A stretch of DNA of 64,000 bases from assembly GCA_026388695.1 (NCBI GenBank), contig JAPLJH010000006.1, forward strand, positions 1 through 64,000. Direction: 5' to 3'. The notes beneath the pieces were generated by a model. The model searched no databases. It was given only the letters and a program-made list of their open reading frames with translations, and was not told the origin of the DNA. The stretch comes from Deltaproteobacteria bacterium (GTDB lineage Bacteria > Desulfobacterota > Desulfobulbia > Desulfobulbales > Desulfurivibrionaceae). The position numbers and the translations under genes were made by a program. Positions 18,365-26,194 of the stretch are shown piece after piece; position 1 is the first letter of the stretch; the number at the start of each line of letters is the position of its first letter.

Positions 18365-18562
18365 TCAGACTCGCTCGATCTCGATGCATTTTTCAGGGCA
18401 CATGGCTGCGGCCCGGTCCAGAGATTCGCTGCACGCCACGGTGTCGGAGGTGGATTCTGCTTTTTCCGAGGACTCGTTCATTCGGAAGACCTCCGGGCAG
18501 ATGACCACGCAGGTTTCGCAACTGTTGCAGCGGTAGGTGTCGATGTTTACCCGGCAGTTCAT
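18365..18562 (-). CDS. Small [4Fe-4S] ferredoxin
   Basis: 65 residues, acidic. The N-terminal cluster motif C-x2-C-x2-C-x3-CP (CNSCETCVVICP, residues 12-23) is intact, and the C-terminal half has MCPEKCIEI supplying the remote CP cysteine. Only one complete cluster motif is present; the second half has lost the C-x2-C-x2-C part, as in monocluster ferredoxins of sulfate reducers. It would carry electrons in the cytoplasm. It follows the hemerythrin gene on the same strand but is separated from it by a strong terminator hairpin. Confidence 0.92.
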   Translation of the reverse strand: MNCRVNIDTYRCNSCETCVVICPEVFRMNESSEKAESTSDTVACSESLDRAAAMCPEKCIEIERV

Positions 18563-18588
18563 GGGGACTCCGTGATGTCTGTAAGTTG

Positions 18589-18629
18589 AAAAAGGCCGGA
18601 GGAACGGAGCTGGCTGCTCCTTCGGCCTT
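18589..18629 (-). terminator. Intrinsic terminator downstream of the hemerythrin gene
   Basis: On the minus strand AAGGCCG (18629-18623) pairs with CGGCCTT (18598-18592) and GGAGC with GCTCC inside, loop TGGCT complement at 18611-18615. A T run (complement of A at 18589-18593) follows. It sits just after the hemerythrin stop codon and before ferredoxin. Confidence 0.65.
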
Positions 18630-18641
18630 GTGCGGGATCGG

Positions 18642-19049
18642 TTATTTCACGCCCTTGCTTTTCAGGTAGGGGCTGTATTTTTGGTCTGTTTCCATGATGT
18701 GCTTGTCCAGCCAGTTTTTGAGGAAGTTCATCACCTCGATGCTGACTGTGCTTTTGCCGCTTTGCACTTCGCCGATGAGCGCCGTGACCTTGTCGGTCAT
18801 CTTGCGATGTTTGTCCTTGTGGTCGGCGGTTTCCGGGTAGGCATGGGTGTCGAACAGTTTTTCCTCCACGGCGAAATGGCTCACGCAGTAGTTGGCGAGC
18901 TTGTTTAGCACCGTCATCAGGACCTCCTTGCCCTTGCCCGCCAGCATGGCGTCGTTGAGTTCGTTGATCATGATGATGAGTTGTTTGTGCTGGTCATCGA
19001 TTTCTCGGATGCCCACGGAATACTTGTCCTGCCAGGTTAAAAGTGCCAT
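18642..19049 (-). CDS. Bacteriohemerythrin
   Basis: 135 residues with the seven-ligand diiron pattern: H in DDQHKQL, H and E in HFAVEEKLF, two H in DHKDKHRKM, and H and D in DKHIMETDQKY. The opening LTWQDKYSVGIREIDDQH is characteristic of single-domain bacteriohemerythrins, which bind O2 reversibly and in anaerobes and microaerophiles are thought to store, deliver or scavenge oxygen, or to sense it. No signal peptide is present. A GGAGG-type site precedes ATG 19049. The gene appears monocistronic because of the terminator immediately downstream. Confidence 0.95.
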   Translation of the reverse strand: MALLTWQDKYSVGIREIDDQHKQLIIMINELNDAMLAGKGKEVLMTVLNKLANYCVSHFAVEEKLFDTHAYPETADHKDKHRKMTDKVTALIGEVQSGKSTVSIEVMNFLKNWLDKHIMETDQKYSPYLKSKGVK

Positions 19050-19157
19050 TGTTGCCTCCTGTTCGAGTAGTCGTTGTCTTGACGGAAAAAACTGTGTCTG
19101 GGATCAGGATAGTATTTTATGGGAATTTTTATCAAGTAGAAAAAATGTTTTTTTGGT

Positions 19158-19234
19158 CGTCATTCCGGCGTAGGGAAATCAGTATCTTTAGGCAAGTGCA
19201 GGTATGCTGGACCCTGGCATCCGCCGGGGTGACG
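19158..19234. repeat. REP-like palindromic element
   Basis: Ends CGTCATTCCGGCG (19158-19170) and CGCCGGGGTGACG (19222-19234) are inverted copies with 11 of 13 positions matching. Such 'GTCATTCCGGCG ... CGCCGGGGTGACG' pairs are common short interspersed palindromes in proteobacterial genomes. It lies in the 423-bp gap between the hemerythrin and chemoreceptor genes. Confidence 0.6.
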
Positions 19235-19284
19235 AGTTGTTGCGAGGCCGATCAACATCGGGGAGAAAACACCCCGCATGCCGC

Positions 19285-19327
19285 AAAAAAACAGAGGCCA
19301 TTTCCGGAGGGGCGGAAATGGCCTCTG
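19285..19327 (-). terminator. Strong intrinsic terminator of the chemoreceptor gene
   Basis: A 15-bp perfect stem, 19292-19306 (CAGAGGCCATTTCCG) with 19313-19327, encloses a 6-base loop. On the minus strand it is followed by seven T (complement of A at 19285-19291). It is 146 bp beyond the chemoreceptor stop codon. Confidence 0.85.
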
Positions 19328-19472
19328 AGTGCCGCTTGGGGCGGCGAGGAAGAGGGGGGAAGAAGAAACAAGGTGAAAAGAAACCAAGGGGAGGAGATTT
19401 CTTTGTTTTCACGTTGCCTATGAATTTAAGACCTTCCCCTCTTTGTAAAAGTTCCCATTTTTTTTAAAAGAA

Positions 19473-21074
19473 TCAAAAATCCTCGAAGTCATCGCCCATG
19501 GGGATGATGTCCTCGGGCTTTGATCCCCTTGCCGGTGTCTTCTTCGCCGCAGGGGGAAGAGCCTTTCTGGCCGGGGCCGCGAGTTTTTTGGCGCTGGATT
19601 GCATCGGAGTGGGGGGGCGTCGCAGCCTTTGGGCATCCTGTCGCTGTTTCACTGGGCCTTCTGCGCCGCCCACCATTTCGAGCAGGTTGCCTACCGAGGC
19701 CTTCATCATCTCCGCCTGGGCGTTCAACTCTTCGGAGGCAGAGGCGGATTCTTCCGCTGCTGCCGCGTTGCTTTGAGTTACGGTGTCGATTTCGTGGATG
19801 GCCTTGGTAACCTGGGTGACGGCATTGGCCTGCTGGCTTGCCGATCCGGCGATCTCGCTAATAATGGTGCCGATGCGGGTGGTGGATTCGGCGGCGGTGT
19901 TGAAGGATTCACTGGTTTCCTTGACCAGGGCGCTGCCGGTGTTGACCTTCTGCACCGTGCCTTCGATAAGATTAGAGGTGTTCTTCGCCGCCTCCGCCGC
20001 ACGCATGGCCAGGTTACGAACCTCGTCGGCCACCACGGCAAATCCCGCCCCGGCCTCACCGGCTCTGGCTGCTTCCACCGCAGCGTTGAGGGCCAACAGG
20101 TTGGTCTGGAAGGCGATCTCGTCGATGGTTTTGACGATCTTCTGGGTTTGGGCGCTGGCAGCGGAGATTTCTTCCATGGAGACGGTGAGCTTTCGCATGG
20201 ATTCGTCCGCGCTCAGGATTACCGTGTTGGCCTCTTTCATCAGGTCGTCGGCCTGCCGGGCATGGTCGGCATCCTGCTTGACCATGGCCCCGACCTCTTC
20301 CAGGGAGGCGGAGGTTTCTTCCACTGCCGCTGCCTGTTGGGAAGCGCCTTCGGCCAAGGTCTGACTGGAGGATGATACCTCGCCCGCAGCTGCAGCCACC
20401 TGCTCTGCCCCTTCGTTTAAGGTCAGGCTGACCTGCTTGAGGGTGGTGGATATCCCCTTGCCCAGGAAAAAGGCCAGGGCCGAGCCGCTGCCTAAGGCAA
20501 TAACACCCAAAGCTAGGGCCAGCAAACCGAGAAATTTGGCCCGCTCCTTGGCGGTAACCGTGTCTTGGTTCGCCTCGTCCTGGACGGTTTTGTACATCTC
20601 TACCAGGATCGGTTCCGCGATATGGGAGGCCTCTTTAATCTTTGGCAGAAGGCTCATCCGCTCATATTCGGGAGCAGTGAATACAAGCTCGACATTTTTC
20701 TGGTAGGTGTTCACTGCCGCGCTGACTTTCTGGACATCCTCGATCAACTTGGTTTTGCCGCTCTTCTTGGCCATGGACTCGATGGTATCCAATTGGTCCT
20801 CAAGGTCAGCAAAGCTGTCTTTCTGCGATTTTATATGTTTCTCATCTCCGGAGATGAGAAAGTCCTTTTCGAAGCGGCGACACTTGTTGAGGTCGTTCCT
20901 GGCGGTGAGGGCGCGCACGGCAATGGACATCTCCACCTCAAGGAGCTCGCTGAACGAGGAGGTGGCGGAGGAGAGCGCGAATTGGTAAACGCCCACGATG
21001 ATGGCGGTCAGGAGCAACACGATACCAAAGCCACCGCCGATTTTTTTGCCTATTGTTGTCTGTTGTCTGGCCAT
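19473..21074 (-). CDS. Methyl-accepting chemotaxis protein
   Basis: 533 residues. Two membrane segments (about 11-33 and 183-206) flank a ~150-residue helical periplasmic sensor of the four-helix-bundle kind. The cytoplasmic part is a long coiled coil whose tip carries the conserved [20 protein letters not shown] segment that contacts CheA/CheW. The typical HAMP region is poorly recognisable ([19 protein letters not shown]). The C-terminus is a basic Ala/Pro/Lys linker ending in an acidic aromatic tail (GDDFEDF), not the NWETF receptor pentapeptide but possibly a docking tail. The gene stands alone with its own strong terminator. The ligand is unknown. Confidence 0.93.
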   Translation of the reverse strand: MARQQTTIGKKIGGGFGIVLLLTAIIVGVYQFALSSATSSFSELLEVEMSIAVRALTARNDLNKCRRFEKDFLISGDEKHIKSQKDSFADLEDQLDTIESMAKKSGKTKLIEDVQKVSAAVNTYQKNVELVFTAPEYERMSLLPKIKEASHIAEPILVEMYKTVQDEANQDTVTAKERAKFLGLLALALGVIALGSGSALAFFLGKGISTTLKQVSLTLNEGAEQVAAAAGEVSSSSQTLAEGASQQAAAVEETSASLEEVGAMVKQDADHARQADDLMKEANTVILSADESMRKLTVSMEEISAASAQTQKIVKTIDEIAFQTNLLALNAAVEAARAGEAGAGFAVVADEVRNLAMRAAEAAKNTSNLIEGTVQKVNTGSALVKETSESFNTAAESTTRIGTIISEIAGSASQQANAVTQVTKAIHEIDTVTQSNAAAAEESASASEELNAQAEMMKASVGNLLEMVGGAEGPVKQRQDAQRLRRPPTPMQSSAKKLAAPARKALPPAAKKTPARGSKPEDIIPMGDDFEDF

Positions 21075-21203
21075 TTCTCTCCTCCGCGCAGCGGGTTGAT
21101 CATTGGAAAATTTGTGTGAATTACTTCAATACTTTACAGCATATAGAAAAATAGGAGATGGCGTCAAGCCCTGTTTTGCAGGATGGACGCTTTTTTGTGC
21201 CGG

Positions 21204-22886
21204 TCAATCGCGGCTGAGCACCCGGCCCAGAGTGGCGTCCACGGCCAGGGCCTGCTGCATCCGGTCCTTGAGGAAGGATTCGCTGAGATATTTCCGGTTG
21301 TCCTCGATCAGGGTGCAGAGCGTTTCGATGTCGCCGGATTCGGCAAGTTTGGTGATCCGGTCGAGGTTTTCGGCAAAGCTTTGGACAATGCGACGGCCTT
21401 GGCCGCTGGTGGCCATGATCTCTGCGTAGGTTCTGGGGTTTTGCCCATGCACCCTGGCCATGGAGAGGATGGAGTAGAGCGAGGTCAGGGTGGCGTGGCT
21501 ACCGATGGCCTCCGGGGGGATGGCGTTGTCCTTGAGGGCCATGGCCAGGGCGACCGAGATGGAGGTGGGCAGCTTCTGGCTGACCCCCATCATCAGGTCG
21601 TGCTGGCCCGGCGCGTCCAGGGAAATCTTGGCTCCGTGCTTGTATAAAAAGGCCTCGAACTCGCTGCTCAACACGCCGCTGCGCGCAGTGCGGACCACCG
21701 AAGCGTTCTTGTCCTTCATCGTTGCGGCTTGCGGCCCCCACAGGTTATGGACCAGCAGCACCTCCACCCCCTCCTTGGTGTGGCTCAGGGCGGTGTGCAG
21801 CACGTTTTCCGCCTCGCCCGCCAGCAGGATCAGGGCCTGGTTTTCCGCCAGCAGCGGTCCGTATTCCGCCACTGCCGCAGGGGTGGCGCTGATGGGTACG
21901 CAGATCACCACCACCTCCACCTGGGGGATCATTGCTTCGGGCCGCAGCGCGGTGCTGCGGCCGGTGATCATGGTTTCGTAGCCTTCGCTTTTCAGGCGCT
22001 CGGCAAACCAGAGGCTCATGTCGCCGCTGCCGATAAAACCAAAGGTCTTGATGCGCTTGACCCGCATGTCCACCCTGGGGAAGCTGCCCAGCACCCGCAC
22101 CGAGCCCGGCTCCTGGATGATCTGGTGCTCGATGCGCTCGATGGCTTGGCGAACCCGCTCGTCGGCAAGATGCCCCTCGAACTCGATGAAGAATTGCAGC
22201 TTCTGGCTCTGGGGGTCGGTTTCCGTCTGCATGTCGATGAGGTTGATGCTGCGCTTGGTAAACTCGTGCAAAATTTCCGCCAGGATGCCGACCCGGTCCT
22301 TGATCGGAGTGGTGACCATGGCGGTCGCGTCATACCCAGTGCGGGGGGCCGGAGTCTGGCCCAGCACGGCGTAGCGGGTCCGGTTGTGGGGCACGATCTC
22401 TCGGGCGCGGATGGCGAAGCCGTAGGCGCGCAAGGCCTCCTCCGATTCGATGACCCCGTGGCCGACAAGTCCCTTCGCCTTGATGTCGCGCACTGCCGCG
22501 TCCAGATCATGTACCGAGGTAAGGGTGGCGTCGGGGTAGACGCTGGTGATGTAGTCCTCGCATTGCCGCAGCACTCCGCTTTTTCCCAGGAGCATGGTGA
22601 GGGGTGCGTTGGCGTCAAGGCTGCCCAGGGAAAGATGGATGGGCAGAACGATGTTATCCTGCCAGAAGCCCTTGTCCATGGCCTTGATCAGGCGGCTGTA
22701 TTCCTTGACCTGACCCTCGCGGGTATTGAAAACCGGCGCCAGGGCCAGATCGGTTTCCTGGGCGGCAAAGGCCGTGAACACTGCAGCGAGATTCGGGAAA
22801 AGCCTGATGGTTGCGTCCGGGTTGTACTGGCGGGCTGCCTGCCAGGCGAGGGAGCCTTCCGGGCCGAGGGTGGCTATGGAAACCAT
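21204..22886 (-). CDS. Prephenate dehydratase-ACT-prephenate dehydrogenase fusion
   Basis: 560 residues from ATG 22886. Residues 1-~185 are a prephenate dehydratase (PheA-type) domain starting IATLGPEGSLAW; the catalytic TRF motif appears as TRY in HNRTRYAVLG. Residues ~190-275 are an ACT domain (DRVGILAEILHEFTKRSIN). Residues ~280-555 form a TyrA-like dehydrogenase: nucleotide-binding GFIGSGDMSLWF, VVVICVPISAT, VHNLWGPQ in the place of the usual HPMFGP, and GQHDLMMGVSQKLPTS. One polypeptide would therefore convert prephenate both to phenylpyruvate and to 4-hydroxyphenylpyruvate, with phenylalanine feedback probably through ACT. No chorismate mutase domain is present. The dehydratase domain is less canonical than usual. 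Confidence 0.82.
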   Translation of the reverse strand: MVSIATLGPEGSLAWQAARQYNPDATIRLFPNLAAVFTAFAAQETDLALAPVFNTREGQVKEYSRLIKAMDKGFWQDNIVLPIHLSLGSLDANAPLTMLLGKSGVLRQCEDYITSVYPDATLTSVHDLDAAVRDIKAKGLVGHGVIESEEALRAYGFAIRAREIVPHNRTRYAVLGQTPAPRTGYDATAMVTTPIKDRVGILAEILHEFTKRSINLIDMQTETDPQSQKLQFFIEFEGHLADERVRQAIERIEHQIIQEPGSVRVLGSFPRVDMRVKRIKTFGFIGSGDMSLWFAERLKSEGYETMITGRSTALRPEAMIPQVEVVVICVPISATPAAVAEYGPLLAENQALILLAGEAENVLHTALSHTKEGVEVLLVHNLWGPQAATMKDKNASVVRTARSGVLSSEFEAFLYKHGAKISLDAPGQHDLMMGVSQKLPTSISVALAMALKDNAIPPEAIGSHATLTSLYSILSMARVHGQNPRTYAEIMATSGQGRRIVQSFAENLDRITKLAESGDIETLCTLIEDNRKYLSESFLKDRMQQALAVDATLGRVLSRD

Positions 22887-22920
22887 GTGATGACCTGTGG
22901 GTTGCGTGGTTGATCTTGCC

Positions 22921-23046
22921 AAACTCCCCCTCCATTTACGGGAGGGGGCTGGGTGGGTGAAGGTGGCAGCTACCGCATCTGGGCTTCCACCTCATCCCGA
23001 CCCTCTCCCGCAGGTAAGCGAAGACTCCGGGGGAAGAGGGAGTTTT
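22921..23046 (+). repeat. G/C-run palindromic intergenic repeat, copy C
   Basis: About 126 bp upstream of the PheA/TyrA fusion. It opens AACTCCCCCTCCATTTACGG and continues GAGGGGGCTGGGTGGGTGAA; the far end has CCCTCTCCCGCAGG ... GGGGGAAGAGGGAGTT. It shares its ends with copies A and B; the inner part carries extra bases near 23015-23030. Confidence 0.7.
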
Positions 23047-23105
23047 CTGCTATGCGGACAGAACCTTTCTTCTTTTAGTGTGTTCGTAAGGGCTGGTCAA
23101 TAGCT

Positions 23106-23145
23106 TTCCTTACCCAGGCCGGTACCGGCTAGCCTGGGTAAGGAA
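23106..23145. other. Long hairpin between the Cache-protein and PheA/TyrA genes
   Basis: TTCCTTACCCAGGC (23106-23119) and GCCTGGGTAAGGAA (23132-23145) form a perfect 14-bp stem around CGGTACCGGCTA. No T run follows on either strand, so it is not a typical terminator; it may be a processing or repeat structure. Confidence 0.55.
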
Positions 23146-23266
23146 GGTGGACATGTTCCGGCAAGCAGCCCATCAGGAAAGGATGATGAAACTGAAGCGG
23201 GAATAGGGGGGATGAAAAGTATGGCTTTGGTTCACACTGATTTGTGACAGCCAGACCTGTGTCAAA

Positions 23267-23821
23267 TTATTTGGGATTTGTCGCAAGCAACTTGTCGGCT
23301 GTTGCCTTATCGCAATAAATCCCGCAGCCTACCACATAATCCTTGTCAGCTTTTACAAGTTTCACATAGGAAACTTTCTGTACCGGCGCGTCTGAACCGG
23401 GCTTGGGCCACATATAAGCAACCCAACCGGCTCCGCTTTTTTTACAAAGATCGTTCATATCGCTGAAAAGTGGCTTGCCGTTTGGGTCTTTAATCCCTAA
23501 GATCTTGGTCCCGTCAAGAGTATCTTTCAAAGGATGCACGATCATTTTTCCGTTTAAATCATGAATCCAGATATAGGTGCCATTGCCGATAAATTCACTG
23601 TCGCCTTTGAATTTATCTATGGATTTACTTCCTTCAGCCATTACTAGTTTGGCAGCTTTTTCAACCCGCGCAATAATCTGGTCCGGAGTGATAGGGGCAC
23701 CAACCTCGGCCTTTTTCGCGGCCTGCGCAGACAATCCCTCCGAGGACTCGGCAAAAGCATTGCCTACGGCGAACATTCCCACAAGAGACATGGAAAGCAT
23801 AATGCCAATAAATCGTTTCAT
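23267..23821 (-). CDS. Secreted single-Cache-domain protein
   Basis: 184 residues from ATG 23821, which has AAGGAG about 8 bp upstream. A signal peptide covers about residues 1-24 (ends GNAFAES). The mature protein has the Cache pattern: helix PDQIIARVEKAAKLV, then GTYIWIHDLNGKMIVHP, LFSDMNDLCKKSGAGWVAY, and paired cysteines near the end (VVGCGIYCDKA). Similar soluble periplasmic Cache proteins bind small ligands and may feed chemoreceptors; a chemoreceptor and Che genes are nearby, but a partnership is only inferred. The local DNA is somewhat A+T-rich. It is monocistronic by position. Confidence 0.8.
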   Translation of the reverse strand: MKRFIGIMLSMSLVGMFAVGNAFAESSEGLSAQAAKKAEVGAPITPDQIIARVEKAAKLVMAEGSKSIDKFKGDSEFIGNGTYIWIHDLNGKMIVHPLKDTLDGTKILGIKDPNGKPLFSDMNDLCKKSGAGWVAYMWPKPGSDAPVQKVSYVKLVKADKDYVVGCGIYCDKATADKLLATNPK

Positions 23822-24060
23822 TGAGGACTCCTTTTCGTTGAATGAAGTAATACGGAAAACTATGCACAAAGCCTATTGAAAATAATGCTCTCAAAAAAAA
23901 TGGGTAAAATCAAGAGATTATCAGGAAGAAATCATTTTTTTTGATAAGCGCTAATCAGAATACTTTTTTTGGGAGGCGCTGCGGAAAACCGGAGATGTGG
24001 CGGGGCAAGGAAGGTTTGAAACGTTTGAAATGGCGGACGACGGACTGGTCCGAAAATATT

Positions 24061-24453
24061 TCAGGCCACGGCCTGTGCCTGTGGCAGGGCGGAAGCGATC
24101 TGGCTCAGAACTTCTGCGGGAACGAAAGGCTTATCGATGTAGGAAGCGTGGCCGCGTTTGTGGAGCTGCCGGAGGAGCTCCTTGTCGCCGTAACCGGTGA
24201 TGACCATGATGGGGATCGAGATGCCCGCTCTCTGGAGTTTGTCGATCAGGCCAAGGCCATCGAGTTCCGGCATTTTGAAATCGGTGATGATCAGGCTGAT
24301 GGGGCGGCTGGCAGGCTGTTGTTGGATCTTCTCATAGGCATCCCGGCCATTGGTCGCCAGGATCACGCTGAAACCGGCTTGGCGCAATACTAAATGCAGG
24401 GCCAGCCGGGTGTGTTTCTCGTCTTCCGCTATCAGGATGTGTGGACTGATCAT
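24061..24453 (-). CDS. CheY-like single-domain response regulator
   Basis: 130 residues, a receiver domain only. The acidic pocket is at EDE near residues 10-12, the phospho-acceptor aspartate in ITDFKMPELDG (about D58), the switch threonine in VITGYGD, and the lysine in IDKPF. No output domain. It could interact with a flagellar or other motor, or relay phosphate within the nearby chemotaxis-like set. It starts 21 bp after the cheD stop and is probably co-transcribed with cheD. Confidence 0.9.
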   Translation of the reverse strand: MISPHILIAEDEKHTRLALHLVLRQAGFSVILATNGRDAYEKIQQQPASRPISLIITDFKMPELDGLGLIDKLQRAGISIPIMVITGYGDKELLRQLHKRGHASYIDKPFVPAEVLSQIASALPQAQAVA

Positions 24454-24474
24454 GGTGTGTACCGGCCCTGGGTG

Positions 24475-25095
24475 CTACTGGGCGGCCTGTCTACTCATGG
24501 CTTGCGCGAAGCTTTTTGCGAGGCTGGGGGCGATGCGCCGCACAAAAACTTCGCCGGTGTCGGTGTTGAAAAATAGCTTGTATCCCTTGGTGCCTCCGGT
24601 TTTCTGTACATTGGGGGTAAGGCCAAAACGGGCAAGTGCCGTAAGGGCGGCGGTAATATTCTGTTGGCCGATGGCAAGTCCATCGGGGGTGGGCAGGCCG
24701 GTTTGGATGACGCTTGCCCCGCCGAACATTTTTACTGTCAGCGCTGATGGGGCGAGGCCGAAGCGGCTGGCCATGGTTTCGAGCATGTGGGGCACCACCG
24801 TGTCCAGATACGGGAAATGCCCGGCAACGGGCGGTTTTGTCTGGCGGGGCAGCATGCCGTGGCAGATGGCCCCGATCCTGAATTTCTCGCTGTGCAGGCA
24901 CAGGGAAACGCATGAGCCGAGGATGGTGGAGACAATGGATGCCTGTTTGGTGATCAGCAGCTTGCCGGGAGGCAGGTTTATAACCGGGAGATCGGGGTAA
25001 GACAGCAAAAGAGGGATTTGCAACATGGATGGGGCCAGTCCTGTGGGAGGAGGTTGTGGAATGGCGGCAATTATCGGTGTTCCGCCGTGCTCCAT
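24475..25095 (-). CDS. cheD: Chemoreceptor glutamine deamidase CheD
   Basis: 206 residues from ATG 25095, supported by GGGAG about 7 bp upstream; an internal ATG at 25026 lacks a site. The catalytic cysteine is in STILGSCVSLCL and the histidine in GAICHGMLP; VKMFGGAS is the third family signature. CheD deamidates receptor glutamines and in some bacteria is released by CheC or CheY-P. There is an N-terminal extension of about 35 residues before the usual start of the domain. It lies between a receiver gene downstream and a short CheW upstream; no cheA, cheB, cheC or cheR is seen in the window. Confidence 0.92.
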   Translation of the reverse strand: MEHGGTPIIAAIPQPPPTGLAPSMLQIPLLLSYPDLPVINLPPGKLLITKQASIVSTILGSCVSLCLHSEKFRIGAICHGMLPRQTKPPVAGHFPYLDTVVPHMLETMASRFGLAPSALTVKMFGGASVIQTGLPTPDGLAIGQQNITAALTALARFGLTPNVQKTGGTKGYKLFFNTDTGEVFVRRIAPSLAKSFAQAMSRQAAQ

Positions 25096-25125
25096 GGAGT
25101 GCTCCCGGTCATTTTTTTGCCTTGC

Positions 25126-25174
25126 AAAAAAAGCCAACTTCCTGCCAAGCCCCCGGAGGGACTTGGCAGGAAGT
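25126..25174 (-). terminator. Strong intrinsic terminator between cheW-like gene and cheD
   Basis: A 13-bp perfect stem, 25137-25149 (ACTTCCTGCCAAG) with 25162-25174, and a 12-base loop. On the minus strand it is followed by TTGGC and seven T (complement of A at 25126-25132). It closes the transcript of the CheW-like gene. Confidence 0.8.
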
Positions 25175-25246
25175 CTTGGATCGGCGAGGGGGGGGGACCG
25201 ATCCAAACGGCTACTTGTGTCAGGCCCGGTCGGGCCTGTAATCTTT

Positions 25247-25585
25247 TTAGTGGGTCTCTCCGATGATCAGCTCGTAGGCGTCTGCTTCCGAATCCAACAG
25301 GGCGCCGAAGATAAGGGGCTGAATCTGGTCGGCGCTTTCCGCCGATAGGATGCAGATCTGTTCGGCAAAGCCGTTGAGACCGGGTGTGGGGTTCATCCGC
25401 AGATCGATGACCGGGACGGTTCTGCCTCGGAAATTTATGATGCCCATGACCGTATCGTTGGCAAGGGGAAGGGCAGAAGCCGACATGAGACCGAGGATTT
25501 CGGTGATCCGCAGCGCGCCGTGGATGTATGTTTCCCGATCAGGTATGAGCGTTGCCAGCGTGGCTTTCACTGCTGATGTTCCCAT
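25247..25585 (-). CDS. Short CheW-like scaffold protein
   Basis: 112 residues; CheW is usually 150-170. The core VMGIINFRGRTVPVIDLRM is the CheW signature loop and strand, and the C-terminal part (QPLIFGALLDSEADAYEL) covers one further barrel segment. The first and last barrel elements appear shortened. The start is secure, with a near-perfect AGGAGG about 7 bp before ATG 25585, so the short length is not an annotation error. CheW couples receptors to CheA. A terminator follows the gene, so cheD may be transcribed separately. Confidence 0.75.
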   Translation of the reverse strand: MGTSAVKATLATLIPDRETYIHGALRITEILGLMSASALPLANDTVMGIINFRGRTVPVIDLRMNPTPGLNGFAEQICILSAESADQIQPLIFGALLDSEADAYELIIGETH

Positions 25586-25867
25586 GGTCTTTCCTCCTGG
25601 GCAGGTGGCATTCGCCTCCGTGGTTTTCGGGGGGTTGCTTCTTGCTTATGGAAGAAATGTGCCAGGCGGGAAAAAAATTGTCTAACTAGATGATATCGCA
25701 TGGAATATTTTTTTATGCGATGGGGCGAAGGGGTGATGGTTGATCAAGATATATTTATTATCGGGATGGGGAATGGGGCTAGGGAGGCAGTGGTGTGGCT
25801 GAAATGAATGAATATTGATGGGTGTCAACAAAAGTTGATGTTCTGTGGGACAGGAGGAAATTAATTT

Positions 25868-26168
25868 GTTCATTTCTTTGCTTGCCCAAAGAAACGAACC
25901 AAAGAAAGGGCACCCTGTGTCCCTTGTCCCGCCGAAGGCGGGATGCCCTGTGCTCCTCGATGCTGCCGGGGCTTTGCAAACTCGGCTGCGCCTCAAACAG
26001 TGCAAATCCCCTTTTCGGCAGCCTCTCCGGTGCTCGGCTGCAGTTTTTCCGCGTCCCGCCCTCGTCGAGAAGTAAGGGAAGCCCGCAGGGCCAGGACTGG
26101 CTGGGGTGCCTTTTTCTTGTTTCTTCTTTTGGGCACGCAAAAGAAGAAAGGGGGAATAGCAAAAAAGT
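25868..26168. repeat. Palindromic intergenic element, copy 3 (internally deleted)
   Basis: Occupies half of the 609-bp gap between the histidine kinase gene and the CheW-like gene. The left half is nearly identical to copy 2 through GGTGCTCGGCTGC. It then jumps directly to AGTTTTTCCGCGTCCCGCCC, omitting about 97 bp that copy 2 has there (3275-3371), and continues to the same inverted right end (26107-26155). The rest of the gap (25586-25867) is A+T-rich, with a small inverted repeat ATCGCAT/ATGCGAT at 25695-25721, and presumably holds the cheW promoter. Confidence 0.85.
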
Positions 26169-26194
26169 CCTTCCCCGACCTTTCGGGATAAACC

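Noticed and set aside
21729-22913. 394-codon plus-strand frame opposite the PheA/TyrA fusion
   Set aside because: Shadow frame with no motifs; minus-strand product is clearly an enzyme.
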